In this document: positions 12,601 through 27,600 of the stretch, in pieces | Layout of the letters: every line of letters begins with the position of its first letter | How positions within the stretch are numbered: the stretch's first letter is position 1 | Assembly (NCBI GenBank): GCA_029962745.1 | Contig: CM057153.1 | Span: 13,777,241-13,841,240 of the forward strand | DNA length: 64,000 nt | Reading direction: 5' to 3' | DNA from: Echinometra lucunter | Taxonomy: Eukaryota > Echinodermata > Echinoidea > Camarodonta > Echinometridae | Notes under the pieces: generated by a model | Told to the model about the DNA's origin: nothing | The model's input: only the letters and a program-made list of their open reading frames with translations | Databases searched by the model: none | Translations under genes and position numbers: made by a program

Positions 12601-15600
12601 TCTAGTAATTTACTCTCAGCTCTGCAAATTGGCAACACTGATGGCATCATATGCGAGCAGGTCTCCATTCACTTTGTACATGAAATTTCACATTTTCTAA
12701 ATTTTCTTGGAAGTTACACATTTTCTAACCCCCATAGTCAATGTATGTTCAGAAGAATTGCTTTTTAAAAAACATACTTTGACTATGGGGGTGTGAAAAT
12801 GTGTAACTTCCAACAAAATTGAGAAAATGTGAAATTTCATGTGCAAAGTGAATGGAGAGTTGCTCGCATATGATGTCATCAGTGTTGCCAATTTGCAGAG
12901 CCGACTGTAATTTACTAGAAAATGTAAATGAGTGTAATTTTCTTATTCTTTGCCCGATTTTGCTCATTTCTTTTTTAAATGCTGTTCAAATTAATCTCCT
13001 TTTATTGAAACAATGAAACTTCTGGGGTGGACTTTCCCTTTAAATGCAGAGCACTACAGATTATACCAAATACATGAGCAGAAAGAACAAAAGATTCTGC
13101 ACAAACTATGCCTCTCTTGTTGTGTCAGTATTTATCGTTCGATGCTTAAACTTCCATAATATAATAAAATAAATAAAATCATTAGATTGGCAATGTGGTG
13201 GAAAGTTTAAAATCACTGTTTATCCATGCAAAAAAGCAACTTCTCAAACATACTTTCTTTGAAATTCTTTCCATTCATATTTATTTCAGATGCATGACTC
13301 TTGATAAGAAAAATACTGATTGTGCCAATTTGAAGATGAAAAGGTGACAAATTAGGCTTCAAATAATTCTTGTCATGAATGGGGTACTGGAAAATGAGGC
13401 AGGAAATTAGAAAATGTTAAGGTTCTAGTAGTACTGTATGTCCAGGGTTCTACAGGGATGAAGCACAACTACACATAGAAGCCCTTTCAGGTTCCAAAGT
13501 CTTTATTCTTCAATACATCAGAGAACAAAAAAGACCCCATATGAGTGCTCAATGTAAAGACTCAATAGCTCGCAAAGTACATAAAAAATGTCATAAAGCG
13601 GTCATGTCCCATGATAAATGAAAGCATCTTTTCAATGCAAATGAGAATCTGATCAAGTTTTGATAGACAGTTTAATAGTCTAACTCAAACTACCTGAGCT
13701 ACTGCACAAAGAGGAAAATGTAACATAAAATATTATTCCCCAAAAGATATTTTGCTCAGTATATTATGGTTTCCATGTCTGACATGAGCTTCAAATATAA
13801 CCTTGGTAAAAAGATCACAAGGATTTAATAAACTAATCGATTGCAAAATCGGATCCCAATTTGATCAGATTCAGCCACAATCAGTGACCTCCTACCAATT
13901 TCCAACCATGCCAAATGAAGAAATAAAACAAATAAGGGCAACCAACGGTGCCGCGATGAGGCCTCTTGTTACACGCACAAGCAACTTTGCATCATTTATT
14001 TATTTAATTATTTCAATCAGTGTGTTTCGGTCCAATTTTCGATCTGATTTTGATTTTCATTGCAATTTACTGATTCGATTTCCGATTTGATTTTTGCCCT
14101 AACTTAAAACGTTATATACATGTAAGATGGGTTACTTAAAAGGTTTCTGATTGGTCAGATGCCATTGTGTAATTTGTTATTTGGCCACGACCGTGGTATA
14201 TAACATGTTATATTGCACGCTTGTTTATGTACAAAATCCCACAGGGCTAACAAGCGTGCAGCTTAAAACTATGACAACAATGGGTACACGGGATGCACAG
14301 TCCATACACTTTTGTACATGCCTAACCTAACCATGCTTAGTGCAGAGAACTTTCATCCTGACCTGTGATAGATGTTTCAATGTTTGTAGTTACGTGAGCT
14401 CCCAAAAGCAGTTTCCTATCTTATATACATGTAACACGTGGCACATGCTCATTTTCGTCAAATATACCATAAAATGTGCATCCATAGATACAGAATTTCT
14501 CTCGTGTATGACATCTCACCTTGGCTACGGCCTAGGTGACATATAATGCATTTGAGAAATTATAAAGCTATGGATGCACATATTACGGTATCAACTCCAG
14601 AGCATGCACTGTATGAATGTAAAAGCAACTAGTGAGTACAGCATACACATACATGTACGCGCAGTGTCGCGCACGCTTAATATTAACCTGTGGATGGAGC
14701 CTAAGTTTGACTAGGGTTCTGTACATCAAATCTTTTGTATCCTTTATTTCCTTCATACTTTTGACCCATAGAATGTCGCATAATTTTTATCTAAATTTAT
14801 TCTACATGTAGCTGTAAAGAAAAGAAGTAACAACAGTAATTTTCCTTAAAGATGAATGGTACACTTTTAATAAACAGAAGTCTTCTAGAATTTCGCCTTC
14901 AAAGGAAAATTTCTTTGAAGAAAGTGTGAATGAATCCCTTTCTACATGTATGGGTCTAATACACAGTAATACAGCCTTATTTAGCGTATTTAGCCATCAA
15001 TCTGATGCTTCTCTACATGACTGATCATGTTAATGACATGTATGTTTTATAGAAGAGTATAGTTTGTATCAGGGGAGATTGCTCAATGTTGTGAAGATGC
15101 CTGTTAGGCCACTTAACTCACTTCATGACTAATCAATTACTGTTCTGATTAAAGGTCCTCTTCAACATTCGGAGTGAAAATGAAATGCTTGATCAGGCAT
15201 TAAAGGAGAATGCAACCCAGGCATCAGTGTGCTCTTAGTGAATAAAGATGACCAAGAAGAGTAAACAGTGAAAGTTTGAGCAAAATCGGACAATCGGTTC
15301 AAGAGTTATGAATTTTGAGAGTTTCAGTAAATCCCTATTATGGGGATCCTTGAGTTGGCAACTTTACCAGCATCTGTGATGTCATCGTGGACAACTCTCA
15401 ATTCATTTTGTACCTAATTTTTCAAAAAAATTTATTTATATGAAATTTCAAGTCAGGAATCAATATAATTCTTCCCAAAATGCTTGCAGAATTGATATAG
15501 CCATGTCATACTGAAACAATAGATCAAAAGAATTTTTATTTTTCTTGAAAATGCAGAAAATGTTAAATTTTGTGTACAAAATGAATGGAGAGTTGTCCAC

Positions 15601-18600
15601 GATGACATCACAGATGCTGGCAAAATTGCCAATTCAAGGATCCTCATAATAAAGATTTACCTAAACTTTCAAAGTTCATAACTCTTGAACGGATTGTCCG
15701 ATTTTCCTCAAACTTTAACTGTTTACTCTTCTTGGTCTTCTTCATTCACTGGAAGCACACTGATGTCTGGGTTGCATTCTCCTTTAAATTGTCGATAATC
15801 ATAATGACTTTAAAACATGAACCTTTCAGAGTAACCTACATGTAGTTATTCTCAATTAATATAGGGTAAAAGAGGTAAGGTATTCTCTTCATGCTTTGTG
15901 CTCTCATTTTGTACTGTATTAAACTAGTGCACACAAGAAGACAAAAATGATAACAATATTGTGAATTAATTTTTGGTTCAAAGTTTGTTTGTTGTTCTCC
16001 CCTCTGCATATATAAATGGACAAAAATAACCTAAAATACATGTACATCAATTCAGCTTCATAAATAAGAAATAATTTGTTCAGAGTTTGCTTCTTCTTCT
16101 TAAATTGCTGATTACAGATCTTAAGATCAATTTTGCATTGGAGTTATGAATACCAAACACAACTTACACAAATCTATCAAATGAAAAAGAGTACCTTTTT
16201 AATGCACTAACTAAATGAATAAATTAGGTAATTAAACAATCACAGTTAAAAGAATAAATTCTGAAAGTATAACATACCACCAGGACCTGGGCAAAAAAGT
16301 AAAGCCTTTGGCGTCATGATGACATTCAAACAAAAATACTTGATCCCTTTCTCTGACTACGTTCTAAAAGCTTAACATTCTCAAAATATAACCAAATTAG
16401 ATAACGAGAGATATTTATGGAAGATGTCTTTTTATACCCATCTCACAGGAAGATAACAAACAAAAGAAACAGCTTGCACTTGTCGCAACAAGTCGAAAAT
16501 GGCTCGACATGAATCCCACTTCCTGTTGCCCCAGAGGCAGCACCCATGTACAGGTGTAAATGTCCATGTACATGTACTTTGCAGGTACAAACTTTGACAG
16601 TACCTTGACATAAAGCATGGTCTGAATTATCTGTAAGTGTAGACTATGAATTACCAGTAACCTACATGTACATGTAATGCTGAAGTTGGCTTGCCCAGCC
16701 TGATCTGGGCTTGAATCAAGTCACAGTCGGCTTTAGTGAGAGTCAAATTAGAGTCTGTGCATATACACTAATGTCGTGAAGGGCGTTTGGTGTCCCATGC
16801 ACTGGGAATCATGTCAGCTGTGCCTTCAATGTGCAGGTTGATGGAACAGGTTCATGATAGTGTCACCCACTCACCCAAAACCCACACATAGAGATTAAAT
16901 GCATATGCACAAAGGTACACATATCTCCTGATAATTTACAGATATAGTACATGAATAGTGAAAACTTTTCATACATCATATATAGGCCTATGCATGAACT
17001 CCAATTTGATTTTCTGCTCTAGATGGCATACTAATGAACTGAAATATTGTCACCTGCAGTGAGAAAGATGAAATATTCAGAAGACATAAGGTCAAAATGT
17101 ATTGCTACTTCGTCTTGAGCAAAAAAATCGCCTTGGTGAAACAAATCATGCCTCCAGATACTGCTATTTACTATTTGTCATGCACATTTAATCCATTATG
17201 GTGCATGATAGACCATGCACTAGGTACATGTATGTAAATGTACAAGTAGGCCTACATGTATTGTAATGCGAGACCTGTATATAAAGACCGCTCTAATGAG
17301 ACAATAAAAGCAGTCTTTATGAGCAGATGATCTGTACATGCCTAAATTTCAATAAGAAACATTATTCGCAGGAAACATAAAGTGTTTTCTCTGATCACTA
17401 GGCAGGATTGACTGTAAAATTCAATATGTCCAGGCCTGCGCATGTAGGTACATTTGGTCTACAGAGAAATAAAGCAGAAAGAATGTTAAAAGAATTACCC
17501 CCTCTCCCCACTCCCCCTCTCCCCAGTTCACTGTGAATTCAATTACAAAAACATATCATTATTTATGATTATGATACAGGATGCATGCTTATTTCATATC
17601 ATACACATGTACATGGACCATGGGGTCATGCACTAGAGAGAGTTATAGAGTAAATTTATGTACTGAAGTGGACCATGCATTCAGGGATCTTCCACATGAA
17701 TCAAGTTTCTTCGTATATGTAGCCCAGATACATACTGTATGTACATGTACATGTAGTAGCAGTTAAGTACACGTGTCCCTAATCCAAGAGAGCCCCTGCT
17801 TGTTTTGTCCAGCTATGAGCTAAGGATTACACCATCCCCCAATATTTTGATGCAATCCCAGGCCAGTGAATGGTAGTCTTGTATTTAAGACTGTATTTAA
17901 AACACATACATGTAGTCCACCTCAGCAAAGTGCACTCAAGCTGATAAATCTGTATTGTGCATGTACATACTGTGCATGTACACACATGGTGCGTACATGT
18001 ACATGTATATGTACATGTACATGTTGGTATTCCAGCACATTACTATGGAAGGCCATCCCTACCATTAACGCCAGCTAGCTGACGTATGCTCCAGCAACCT
18101 TACGTAAGCTAATTCTTAACCTTATGTGAGCTAATTGACCAATCAGCGAGCTCGATTCCGGTGTTAAACACGCGTATGCTATCATCACACGTCAGGTTAT
18201 AGCATACGCATGGTATTCTACTGAGCATACTTGTGCTATAAGCTGACGTGTGATATTAGCATATGCATGCTCAACTCCCGAAGTACCATACGTATGCTAC
18301 AAGCTGACGTATGATAATAGCATACGCGTGCTTAGCACCTACATGTAAATCGAGCGCAGTGATTGGTCAAATAAGCTCATGTAAGGTTAAAAAGGTCCTC
18401 GCGTAGGGATGAGTGTAGACATTATATTATGTTCCTTTCAGATATATACGGGCTGTACACTAAAATTCACCGGAATCACTGTATCTGGGTTTGGTTTTTT
18501 TTTCAATGCCAGGCAGACAACCTACATAAGACCATGACATATTTAATCAGGTTCATGCCAAGTTTTCTTTCTGCTAACAAATCAGTACATGAACTACATA

Positions 18601-21600
18601 AAACAAATAATACATAATCCCCCAAACCTAAAATTCATATTTTGTACAGCTAAGGTCATGAAGGACAGCCTCGGGCTTATGCAAAGCAATATCACAGACC
18701 CTGGTATTCTCTTTAAACCATCAAGGCTATGTATTGTGACTTTCCAAGAATTTGCTTTTTCTTATTTGGCTTCATGCCCTGTTTATCCTTCATATAAATT
18801 TGTACAATACACAGAACACCGAGGAGCACTGTCAGGATTGCAAAAAAGTCAACTGACATGCATGAAAGTTGAAAAATGCAATGTTGCACAAAAGCCATTT
18901 CCACAAGTTCCACTAGCCCAACTGCTGCATTTGTTGGCACTTGAGTGAGACAACATTACATCAGAATAAAGTCTGCAAGTTGACCACACAAGACTAATTC
19001 ATTCCCTCCTTTCCCTCTGCTAGGCTAGCTACACTGTACATGTTCACAATGCACACTATGTACATGTACATGTACACAGACCAAACAGTGTACATAACAG
19101 TCCCTTTGGCTAATTACTGCTTGGCTTCACCAAGGAGTTCACACTCCCCTGGGGGGGGGGGCACTCAGTATATGATGCGTGGTGGGTATGTGCCGCGGAG
19201 AAGACCCCCATTTTTACACTCAAATTTCCGTTCCAAAGCATAGCATTTTTATCTTATTGAGAAAAAGAACAAAGAAAGCCGTTCCAAAGCATAGCATTTT
19301 CTTCTTATCGAGAAAAAAAGAAGAAAGAAATCCGTTCCAAAGCTTCGCATATTTTTCGTTACGCCGTTCCGGCCGCATTGATCCGCTACAATGAGCTGCA
19401 TTTTTGGTGAAAAGCGGCCCGCAGAGCGCTGTCCGACCATCGCCTCTGCGCGAGCGCACCTGGCGGCGTGCCGCCGGGCTAGCTGCATGCACGTATGCCT
19501 GTTCCATAGGGATACATACGCACTCACACGCAGGCGAACCGTTCCAAAGACCCCCGTTTTCACAAACATTTGTAGTTCCGAAGACCCTCCTTTTCACAAT
19601 AAGCCCGTTCCAAAGCCCCCGTTTTTTGTCTCGCCCGCGGCACATACCTACCACTTTTGGGGTTGAGTGCCCCCCCCCCCCCCCCCGGGTTCACACTGTC
19701 TTTTGGCACACTTTTAGTGACTTGATAACCCAAAATCAGGTTTATAAGCCTTGCCAAAAAGGATACTTTAAAGTCAATATGGGCAAATGACTGCTCAATC
19801 ATGAAGAAGCGCTTACACTTCAGCTCTACAACTCGTTTCCTTTCACACAGTATTTAGTGTTGATTAAACTCCTTTTTTGTCTCTCAGAATCATTCTTAAT
19901 CATTGTACATGATAAATATACGATTTTGTTACTTTGCACTGTCTGCGTTATTTTGCACTGTCTGCGCTGTTTTGCACTGTACTCTACAGTTGTGAACAGG
20001 GAAAAAAAAAATTTTTTTCCGGGGCTACCTTTTGAGCCCACCCTCCTGAATTTTCTACATTGTATTACAGTTTACATTGGACCATATGAGAATTTCAGAG
20101 GCTCTTTTTTTAGTTTTCCAGGGCTCTTTTTGGTGTTTCGGGGGCGAATTTGCCCTGAGCCCCCGTGTATTTTTTTCCCTGGTTGTGAAGAGCCTCTCCA
20201 CCCAAGCAGTCACAGCCACTGCACTTTTCTTTCTGACATGTATCCTCCTCCTCCCCTCTCTCTCTCTCTCTCCCTCTCTCTCTCTCTGTCCCCCTAAAAA
20301 AATCTGAAGAAAAATACCAAACCCCTCCAGAAATATTTTGCAGACTGTGCTTCAAACAACACTGTAAATGTGTAACTGTGTATAGTTACATGTACATTAC
20401 ATGTACATGAATAGTATCATGGTATGCCTAAAGTCTAAACACACAGATTTGACAGAGACTGCTACATGTACATGATCAAAAAACAACCAAAAAAAAAAAA
20501 AAAAAAAGAATGAGAGTAGGCTTACATTATAACCTTGCCGATATGGTAAAAATTACCCTGCCTCTCTTACTGGTAAATACATGTACGACATTTTTTTAGC
20601 ACCAAAAAGTAAATGTTGCCACTTTAACTAAATGTAGCTTCTTTAATCGATCTAAATTTTACAAATATAAAACAAGACGCATGTAGCTATAGAGGGAAAA
20701 TGTACCAAGTCATAGTTTTTCAATGACTAGATTTACTTCTTCCAAAAGTGAAAATAGTACGATCAGTATATATTCAACCCATAGAAGTAGAGTAATGCTT
20801 TTAATGAGCAGAAAGAGAAAAAAAAATCACTGATTAATTTGAGTCCATTTCCAAGGCAATACACTGTAGGGTTCTTGATTAAGAGTGATTTAATTGCAAC
20901 CAATTATTAAAGTTATTAAAATGGCAATGCAATAAAAGTATATTACCTTTATCTTGCTGAATGAAAAAAAAAAGCTAACACAATGGAGTTTGAATCTACA
21001 TGTAAGTACATGTTCATTTTTACTACTGAGGATTATGAGGGGGATGTGAACCAGGGCCGGTATTCTGAAAATTGTTTTATCTTTTATTTTATCTTCACTC
21101 TTTTAATTGTCATAATAAACGATATCTTCATCTTTAAAAATCCCAGTAATAATAAATAAATAATTATAAGACCCAGTACCGGGTAAGTTGTTGCTTCTCC
21201 TTTCCCTGATGATGGCCAGCTTATGGTACATGTACATGTACCTGATCTTTAAATACACAGCTGATACATGTATGTATGGATATTATGAGCAATAAAACTT
21301 TGACGAGAGCTATTGTTGAATTTTTAATTTTCATCCTTTAAGATTACCATTTGCAGGAAATGAACTTACAATGCACATTATAGATGAGTTGTATAGAATT
21401 CTGAGAGCTGGTCACATGAAAACTCCCTCAACCCAATTTTATTCCCATTCTTCTTCCCCCCCCCCCCCCCCCCCCCCCCCATCTGTAACACCTAATGCAA
21501 TCTCTTGCCAGCAAAGTGAATGCATACATGTACAATGTATCACCACGCTATCATTTTTACACGGGATCAACACTAACAATTGCATCACTTCTTAGGTTGC

Positions 21601-24600
21601 CTTGCACAGTCCTGTCCGATTAGTCAAAGTGAAATTATGAAATTTACTTCAAAATATATTTCAGACTTTCAGCCTTCAGTTCACAAATAGATCACTCACA
21701 AATGTACACTGTACACAGTACATGTAAGGCCACCCTAAAACCACTCGCAAAAATGCAAAGTTGTACTGACCTCGCACCGATATACATCTATGGGCGTTCA
21801 ATGTTCCAAAGCTCACATGTGAGCTTTAGAGAAGCAAACTCACCAGTCCCCCCCCCCCCCAAAAAAAAAAAAAAAAATCTGAAAATTTCAGCTGAATGAA
21901 GAAGCGGTATCATCCTACAGAGCAAAAAGCATATTTCCCTAGAATTTTTTTTGATTATTGTGGGGATTTACATGTAAATCTTCAACTAAGGGGATCGCAA
22001 CAAAATATTTAGAGCCCACACAAATGTTCTCCTGTGTGGGCCTATACATGTACATGTACATCCTCTTACATGGTTACAATGTATGTGTAAACATGATATT
22101 GTATCAGTATTCAGTACCGGTAATTTGGGGTTGACTAGGAAGTTACTGATTATTTGCTTTAGTTTTTTCAATGATGCCACAAATGCACATTTCGTCAGTG
22201 CAGATTCTTCAGTAGTTCAATAATCATACAATTATCCTGCTTAGGATTTTTTGTTTTTTATACTCACAACTGGAAAACCGAAGAGATATGGATTTCCTCC
22301 AGTGAAAAACGTCAAGGAAAAGGAAATACGGTATGCCAGTACAGATCTTCACATTCGTAATGATAAAACATTCAGTCACAAATCCACCCCTCTGTGTGAT
22401 GTATATATTTCAGTTGATGTCAGTCTCTATCAAAGTTGATGAGGCATGACAATAGAGCAATCACAAAAATGCAATGGAAAAAAAAAAGGAAAACTAGCCT
22501 GGTACAATGCAGGATGATCAAACAGACCTCTACATGATGACTCAATAGAATTCTGTCAATCAGTCATCACTGTTAGAACTCAGATCAGATCTCTGTTACC
22601 ATCATCAAAACTTTAAAAAAGATTGATTAGGTTTTGGGGTGTACCATTAACGGTAACCAGTTGAACATGAAAACCAAGATAACTCGGGCTAGAGTCTATG
22701 GAAAATGCATGTTATACTGAAATTAAAATCGTTTTTAACCGATTCCGTTTACTGAGTGAGTTAGAACATGCATGCTCTGATTGCTCTCAAAGATTTGATG
22801 ATAGGAGTCAATTACAACCAAGTCGTTTGGAGTGTGATGTTATCCTACATCTACTAAGATTATGGGTAACCTCGTAAATGAGCGCAAGATTTCATTTGTG
22901 ACCAAAAATTGACATGGACATTGGTTGGCAATGGTTGGAAAACATTCTTGGCATTGACATAGTGTATCAATAAGGTAATCTTTTCATAAATTTGCACCTC
23001 TTGATAAAATCACACAAGTTAAAAAGAATTTAAAATGAGAATTTTCATATAATCCATGACCTGGCCCAGTGGCCCTACAGGTAGATTTAGACAGATTACA
23101 ACAACCAAGAGCAAGTGTTAACAACAACACCAAAAAGTAGTTAGTTAGATCTAAAGCAAAATTTTAAAAAGTACAAATAATAAAAGAAAGAAAGAAAAAA
23201 ACCTAACGCTAGGCCTAACTTCCTAACTTGTTACTTCTAGTTTTAACTGTTAGTGTTTCAATCATTTAGTAGCCTAATACTCTGTAACTTTAGTATGTAT
23301 AGATGCTAATTCATTGTTTGGAATCATACCTTGCCCTTGGAACAATGGAAGTACATGATGTAGACCCTACTAGATGATAGATCTAGGCATAGATCTATTT
23401 AAAGTTAGATCTATTTCTAAGACTATTAAGCGAAGGGCCAAAGTCAAATATCTAGCTTAGTTTTTGAGTTCGTTCCACCATCTGTACAAACTAAGTAGAC
23501 CGTGCTCATTTTCAAGCTTAAAGCATAACACACAATATTCAAGAGGTCTACCTCAAAAAATTAGTAGCGAAAGCTTCCAAATCCAAGATGGCGTCCAAAA
23601 TGGCCGCCATTTTGACGGAATTTGAATTTTTCAAGATAGAATTTGATAGAAATATCCAATTGCAACAAAATTGATCTCATCTGAAAGAGAATTAAATTCC
23701 CTAAAGTTTGATGCCATTTGTGAGTAATGTCAAAGTAATTCCGTCCAGATATTTAGTCAAAAAGTGTGTTTTTTGACATTTTTTCCCCAAAACTGAAAAT
23801 TTGCAAAATGCATGATTTAGCATAAATCAAGAAAAAATTTAAGAATTGTCTTGAAACCTTCCAGAAAACTTTCTTGATATTCAAAAATCATCTGTGGAAA
23901 ATTAGAAAGCAATACCATTCTCCGTTCTAAAGTTATAATGTCTCAAACTTGAAAATTCATATTTCATAAATTTCTCTTCTTGCATATGCATGTGTTATAT
24001 TCCCATAGACTATAATGCATTAACATGCATGTGCCCTGTACAAAAGTGCAGACGTGGATTTTCGCTCTACAAACCAAGAAGGCCATGCTTATATTTGTGC
24101 TTATTGACATGTTTGTAACTAAACTTGGATGATAGATGCCTTACACAAACTCCAGTGTTATTGGGGAGTCAAAGGTCACATATGTAGGTCAAAGGTCAAA
24201 TGAGGTCAAATGTTAACATTTTCTGTGCATATTTCTACTGGGGTTGGTAACTTTAGAACCATAAGTCCATTTGTAACCAAACTTGGATAGTAGATGCCTT
24301 TCAGGGACATAACTGGTATTTGGGGGTCAGAGGTCATGTATGTAGGTCAAAGGTCAAATGGTAAAAAATTCATGCATATTTCTACTGGGGTTGGTAAGTT
24401 TAGAACCATAAGTCCATTTATAACAAAACTTGAATGATAATTACCCTTTAAGGACCTTATTGTTATTTTGGGGTCAAAGGTCATGGGTGCAGGTCAAGGT
24501 CAAAGGAGGTCAAATGTTTAAACTTTCCTGCAATTTTCTATAGGGGTTGATAGCTTTAGAACGATGACTCCAAACTTGGATGGTAGATGCCCTATACAGG

Positions 24601-27600
24601 GTGGCCCAGAAAGAACGGAAAACCTGTGATCCTTAATTTCAGCGAGATTAATAATATAATGCGATAATTTTTCATTTGGTTTGAAAGAGAATTTTATTTG
24701 AAAACAACAGTGATATTACATTTAATATTCCCAGGACTTATTTTAGACAACCACTAGGAAAACGGCATTTTCAAGAGTTTTCTCTCGTTTCTCCCTGATC
24801 GTACCATTTGTTCAGTTCACCTGCATGGTGTCCCATCACCGTGTTTGAGTCCCTTATTTTTAATACTTATTAGAATAAAAACTAGAAACATTGGGATTGT
24901 GTCAAAGAATGCATTAGCCTCAATCCCACTTTGAGTTATGGATAATTGTATCCTGAACTTTATTGATAAAATGATAAAGCAAAAATGGTAGGTATCAATA
25001 CAGTAGGAACTTATTTGGGATTCCCCACGTGTCTGCATATAATGAATCGCTGTAAAACAAATATCTACATGCTGAGATGTCTGAAAATAGTATAAGGTAC
25101 CTCTGAACCATACAAATACATCGTATTATTGATATATTCATCCTTTCCTTGAGGATTAAGCTTTTGTCTTTATTGGCAACTTGAGTACTTAACAAATAAA
25201 GAAGCTTAATCGGAGAAATTCATGATTTATAAACAAATTTGTTTACAAATTAAGTATTCACCTAGTGAAATTTTCAGCTCCCTGAAAAAAATTAGAATAA
25301 GATTACAAAACATATGAGAAAGTCCTTAAAATGAGCTCATTGGAAGTATGAGATGTAGAATGCTGCATCTACACTTTTTAATTGCCTGTTGCCATTAATA
25401 TTATGTACAATTTATTAAAAGCACCAAAATTTCAAAAACAGAAAGGTTACAAAACAGTCCTTTTTGCCGTTTCCGATTGCTACACGAATAAGAGACAGTG
25501 CAAAGGTACAATGTTGTATGTATTTTTTGTATTAACTGGTCCAATTTCTTCTGTTGATATTTGTATGCATGCACACTGTTAATTTTATGGATTTTTATGG
25601 ATTTTATGGATTGACTTTTTTATGCCGCTGTTAAAATCAACTTAAAGTTAGCTGTCTAATTAAAATTTAGATGTATATAATTATGCTGAATAATAAACTG
25701 TAATATACAAATAATGAGTTTTTAACGAATGAGAAATTAGACATTTTTTTTTTTTTTTTTACTAATCATGCTTATGATAGCTTATTATCTTGTGAAGTCA
25801 TTTTGTAGTAATTTATATTCAATTTATATAATACAATAACCACAACTATACACCAGATAAATCAAAGAACAACTTCCACTGAGTTGAAAAAAATAACTTA
25901 ATGACACTAGAATATTTAAGGTGTTCTTTGAAAGAGTGCTCTCGCTGCCATTTTACCATATTTCTATAGTTATTGTTTTCTTTCCATTAAATGTGACATG
26001 TGTAATTTGTAATTTCAAAGAATATAACACATTCAAAATTGTATAGCCATTATATATTGGCTGCGAAGCAAGATGATAAGGAGCATTTCATCTATCTATC
26101 TATCTATTTACATAATGATATTGAAACCTTTCCATCCCGACGCTTTCTGACCCTACACTCACTTTCACTAATTTCATGGGGGGGGGGGTATGTAGAAAAA
26201 CAATATTTTCCCACTAAATATAGAATAAATTGCATGGTAACTCAACACCCCTCATGAAGGGCATTCAGTTGTCAAAAAAAATTCTTTTCATCTGAGACCT
26301 ATTTAATTCCAATTTGAAGTTTCTAACAATTTTTATGATCTAAATATATTTTCTGCTTATGGCTCCCCGCTTATACGTGGAAGAGTCACAATGATTATGT
26401 CAACAACAAAATGAAAAGCTGTGAAGAACATATGTACATGTATCTCATGCAAAGTTTGCATCCATACATGTATATTCAATATCAAATGATATAAACCTAC
26501 AACCCAAGCCCCATAACAGAATTGAGGTCCCTATATAGGGCATCTACCATCCAAGTTTGGAGTCATCGTTCTAAAGCTATCAAGCCCAATAGAAAATTGC
26601 ATGAAAGTTTTAACATTTGACCTCCTTTGACCTTTGACCTGCACCCATGACCTTTGACCCCAAAATAACAATGAGGTCCCTAAAGGGTAATTACCATTCA
26701 AGTTTTGTTATAAATGGGCTTATGGTTCTAAACTTACCAACCCCAGTAGAAATATGCATGAATTTTTTACCATTTGACCTTTGACCTACATACATGACCT
26801 CTGACCCTCAAATACCAGTTATGTCCCTGAAAGGCATCTACTATCCAAGTTTGGTTACAAATGGACTTATGGTTCTAAAGTTACCAACCCCAGTAGAAAT
26901 ATGCACGGAAAATGTTAACATTTGACCTCATTTGACCTTTGACCTACATATGTGACCTTTGACTCCCCAATAACACTGGAGTTTGTGTAAGGCATCTATC
27001 ATCCAAGTTTAGTTACAAACATGTCAATAAGCACAAATATAAGCATGGCCTTCTTGGTTTGTAGAGCGAAAATCCACGTCTGCACTTTTGTACAGGGCAC
27101 ATGCATGTTAATGCATTATAGTCTATGGGAATATAACACATGCATATGCAAGAAGAGAAATTTATGAAATATGAGTTTTCAAGTTTGAGACATTATAACT
27201 TTAGAACGGAGAATGGTATTGCTTTCTAATTTTCCACAGATAATTATTGAATATCAAGAAAGTTTTCTGGAAGGTTTCAAGACAATTCTTAAATTTTTTC
27301 TTGATTTATGCTAAATCATGCATTTTACAAATTTTCAGTTTTTGGGAAAAAATGTAAAAAAACACACTTTTTGACTAAATATCTGGACGGAATTACTTTG
27401 ACATTACTCACAAATGGCATCAAACTGTAGGGAATTTAATTCTCTTTCAGATGAGACCAATTTTGTTGCAATTGGATGTTTCTATCAAATTTTATCTTGA
27501 AAAATTCAAATTCCGTCAAAATGGCGGCCATTTTGGACGCCATCTTGGATTTGGAAGCTTTCGCTACTAATTTTTTGAGGTAGACCTCTTGAATATTGTG

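Noticed and set aside
13803..14090. 95-codon frame and weak inverted similarity with AATCGATT/CGGATT words
   Set aside because: Pairing between the two ends is too weak to call an element and the frame has no recognisable product.
19220..19654. 144-codon minus-strand frame as a gene
   Set aside because: It lies wholly inside the family-B mobile element and shows no domain.
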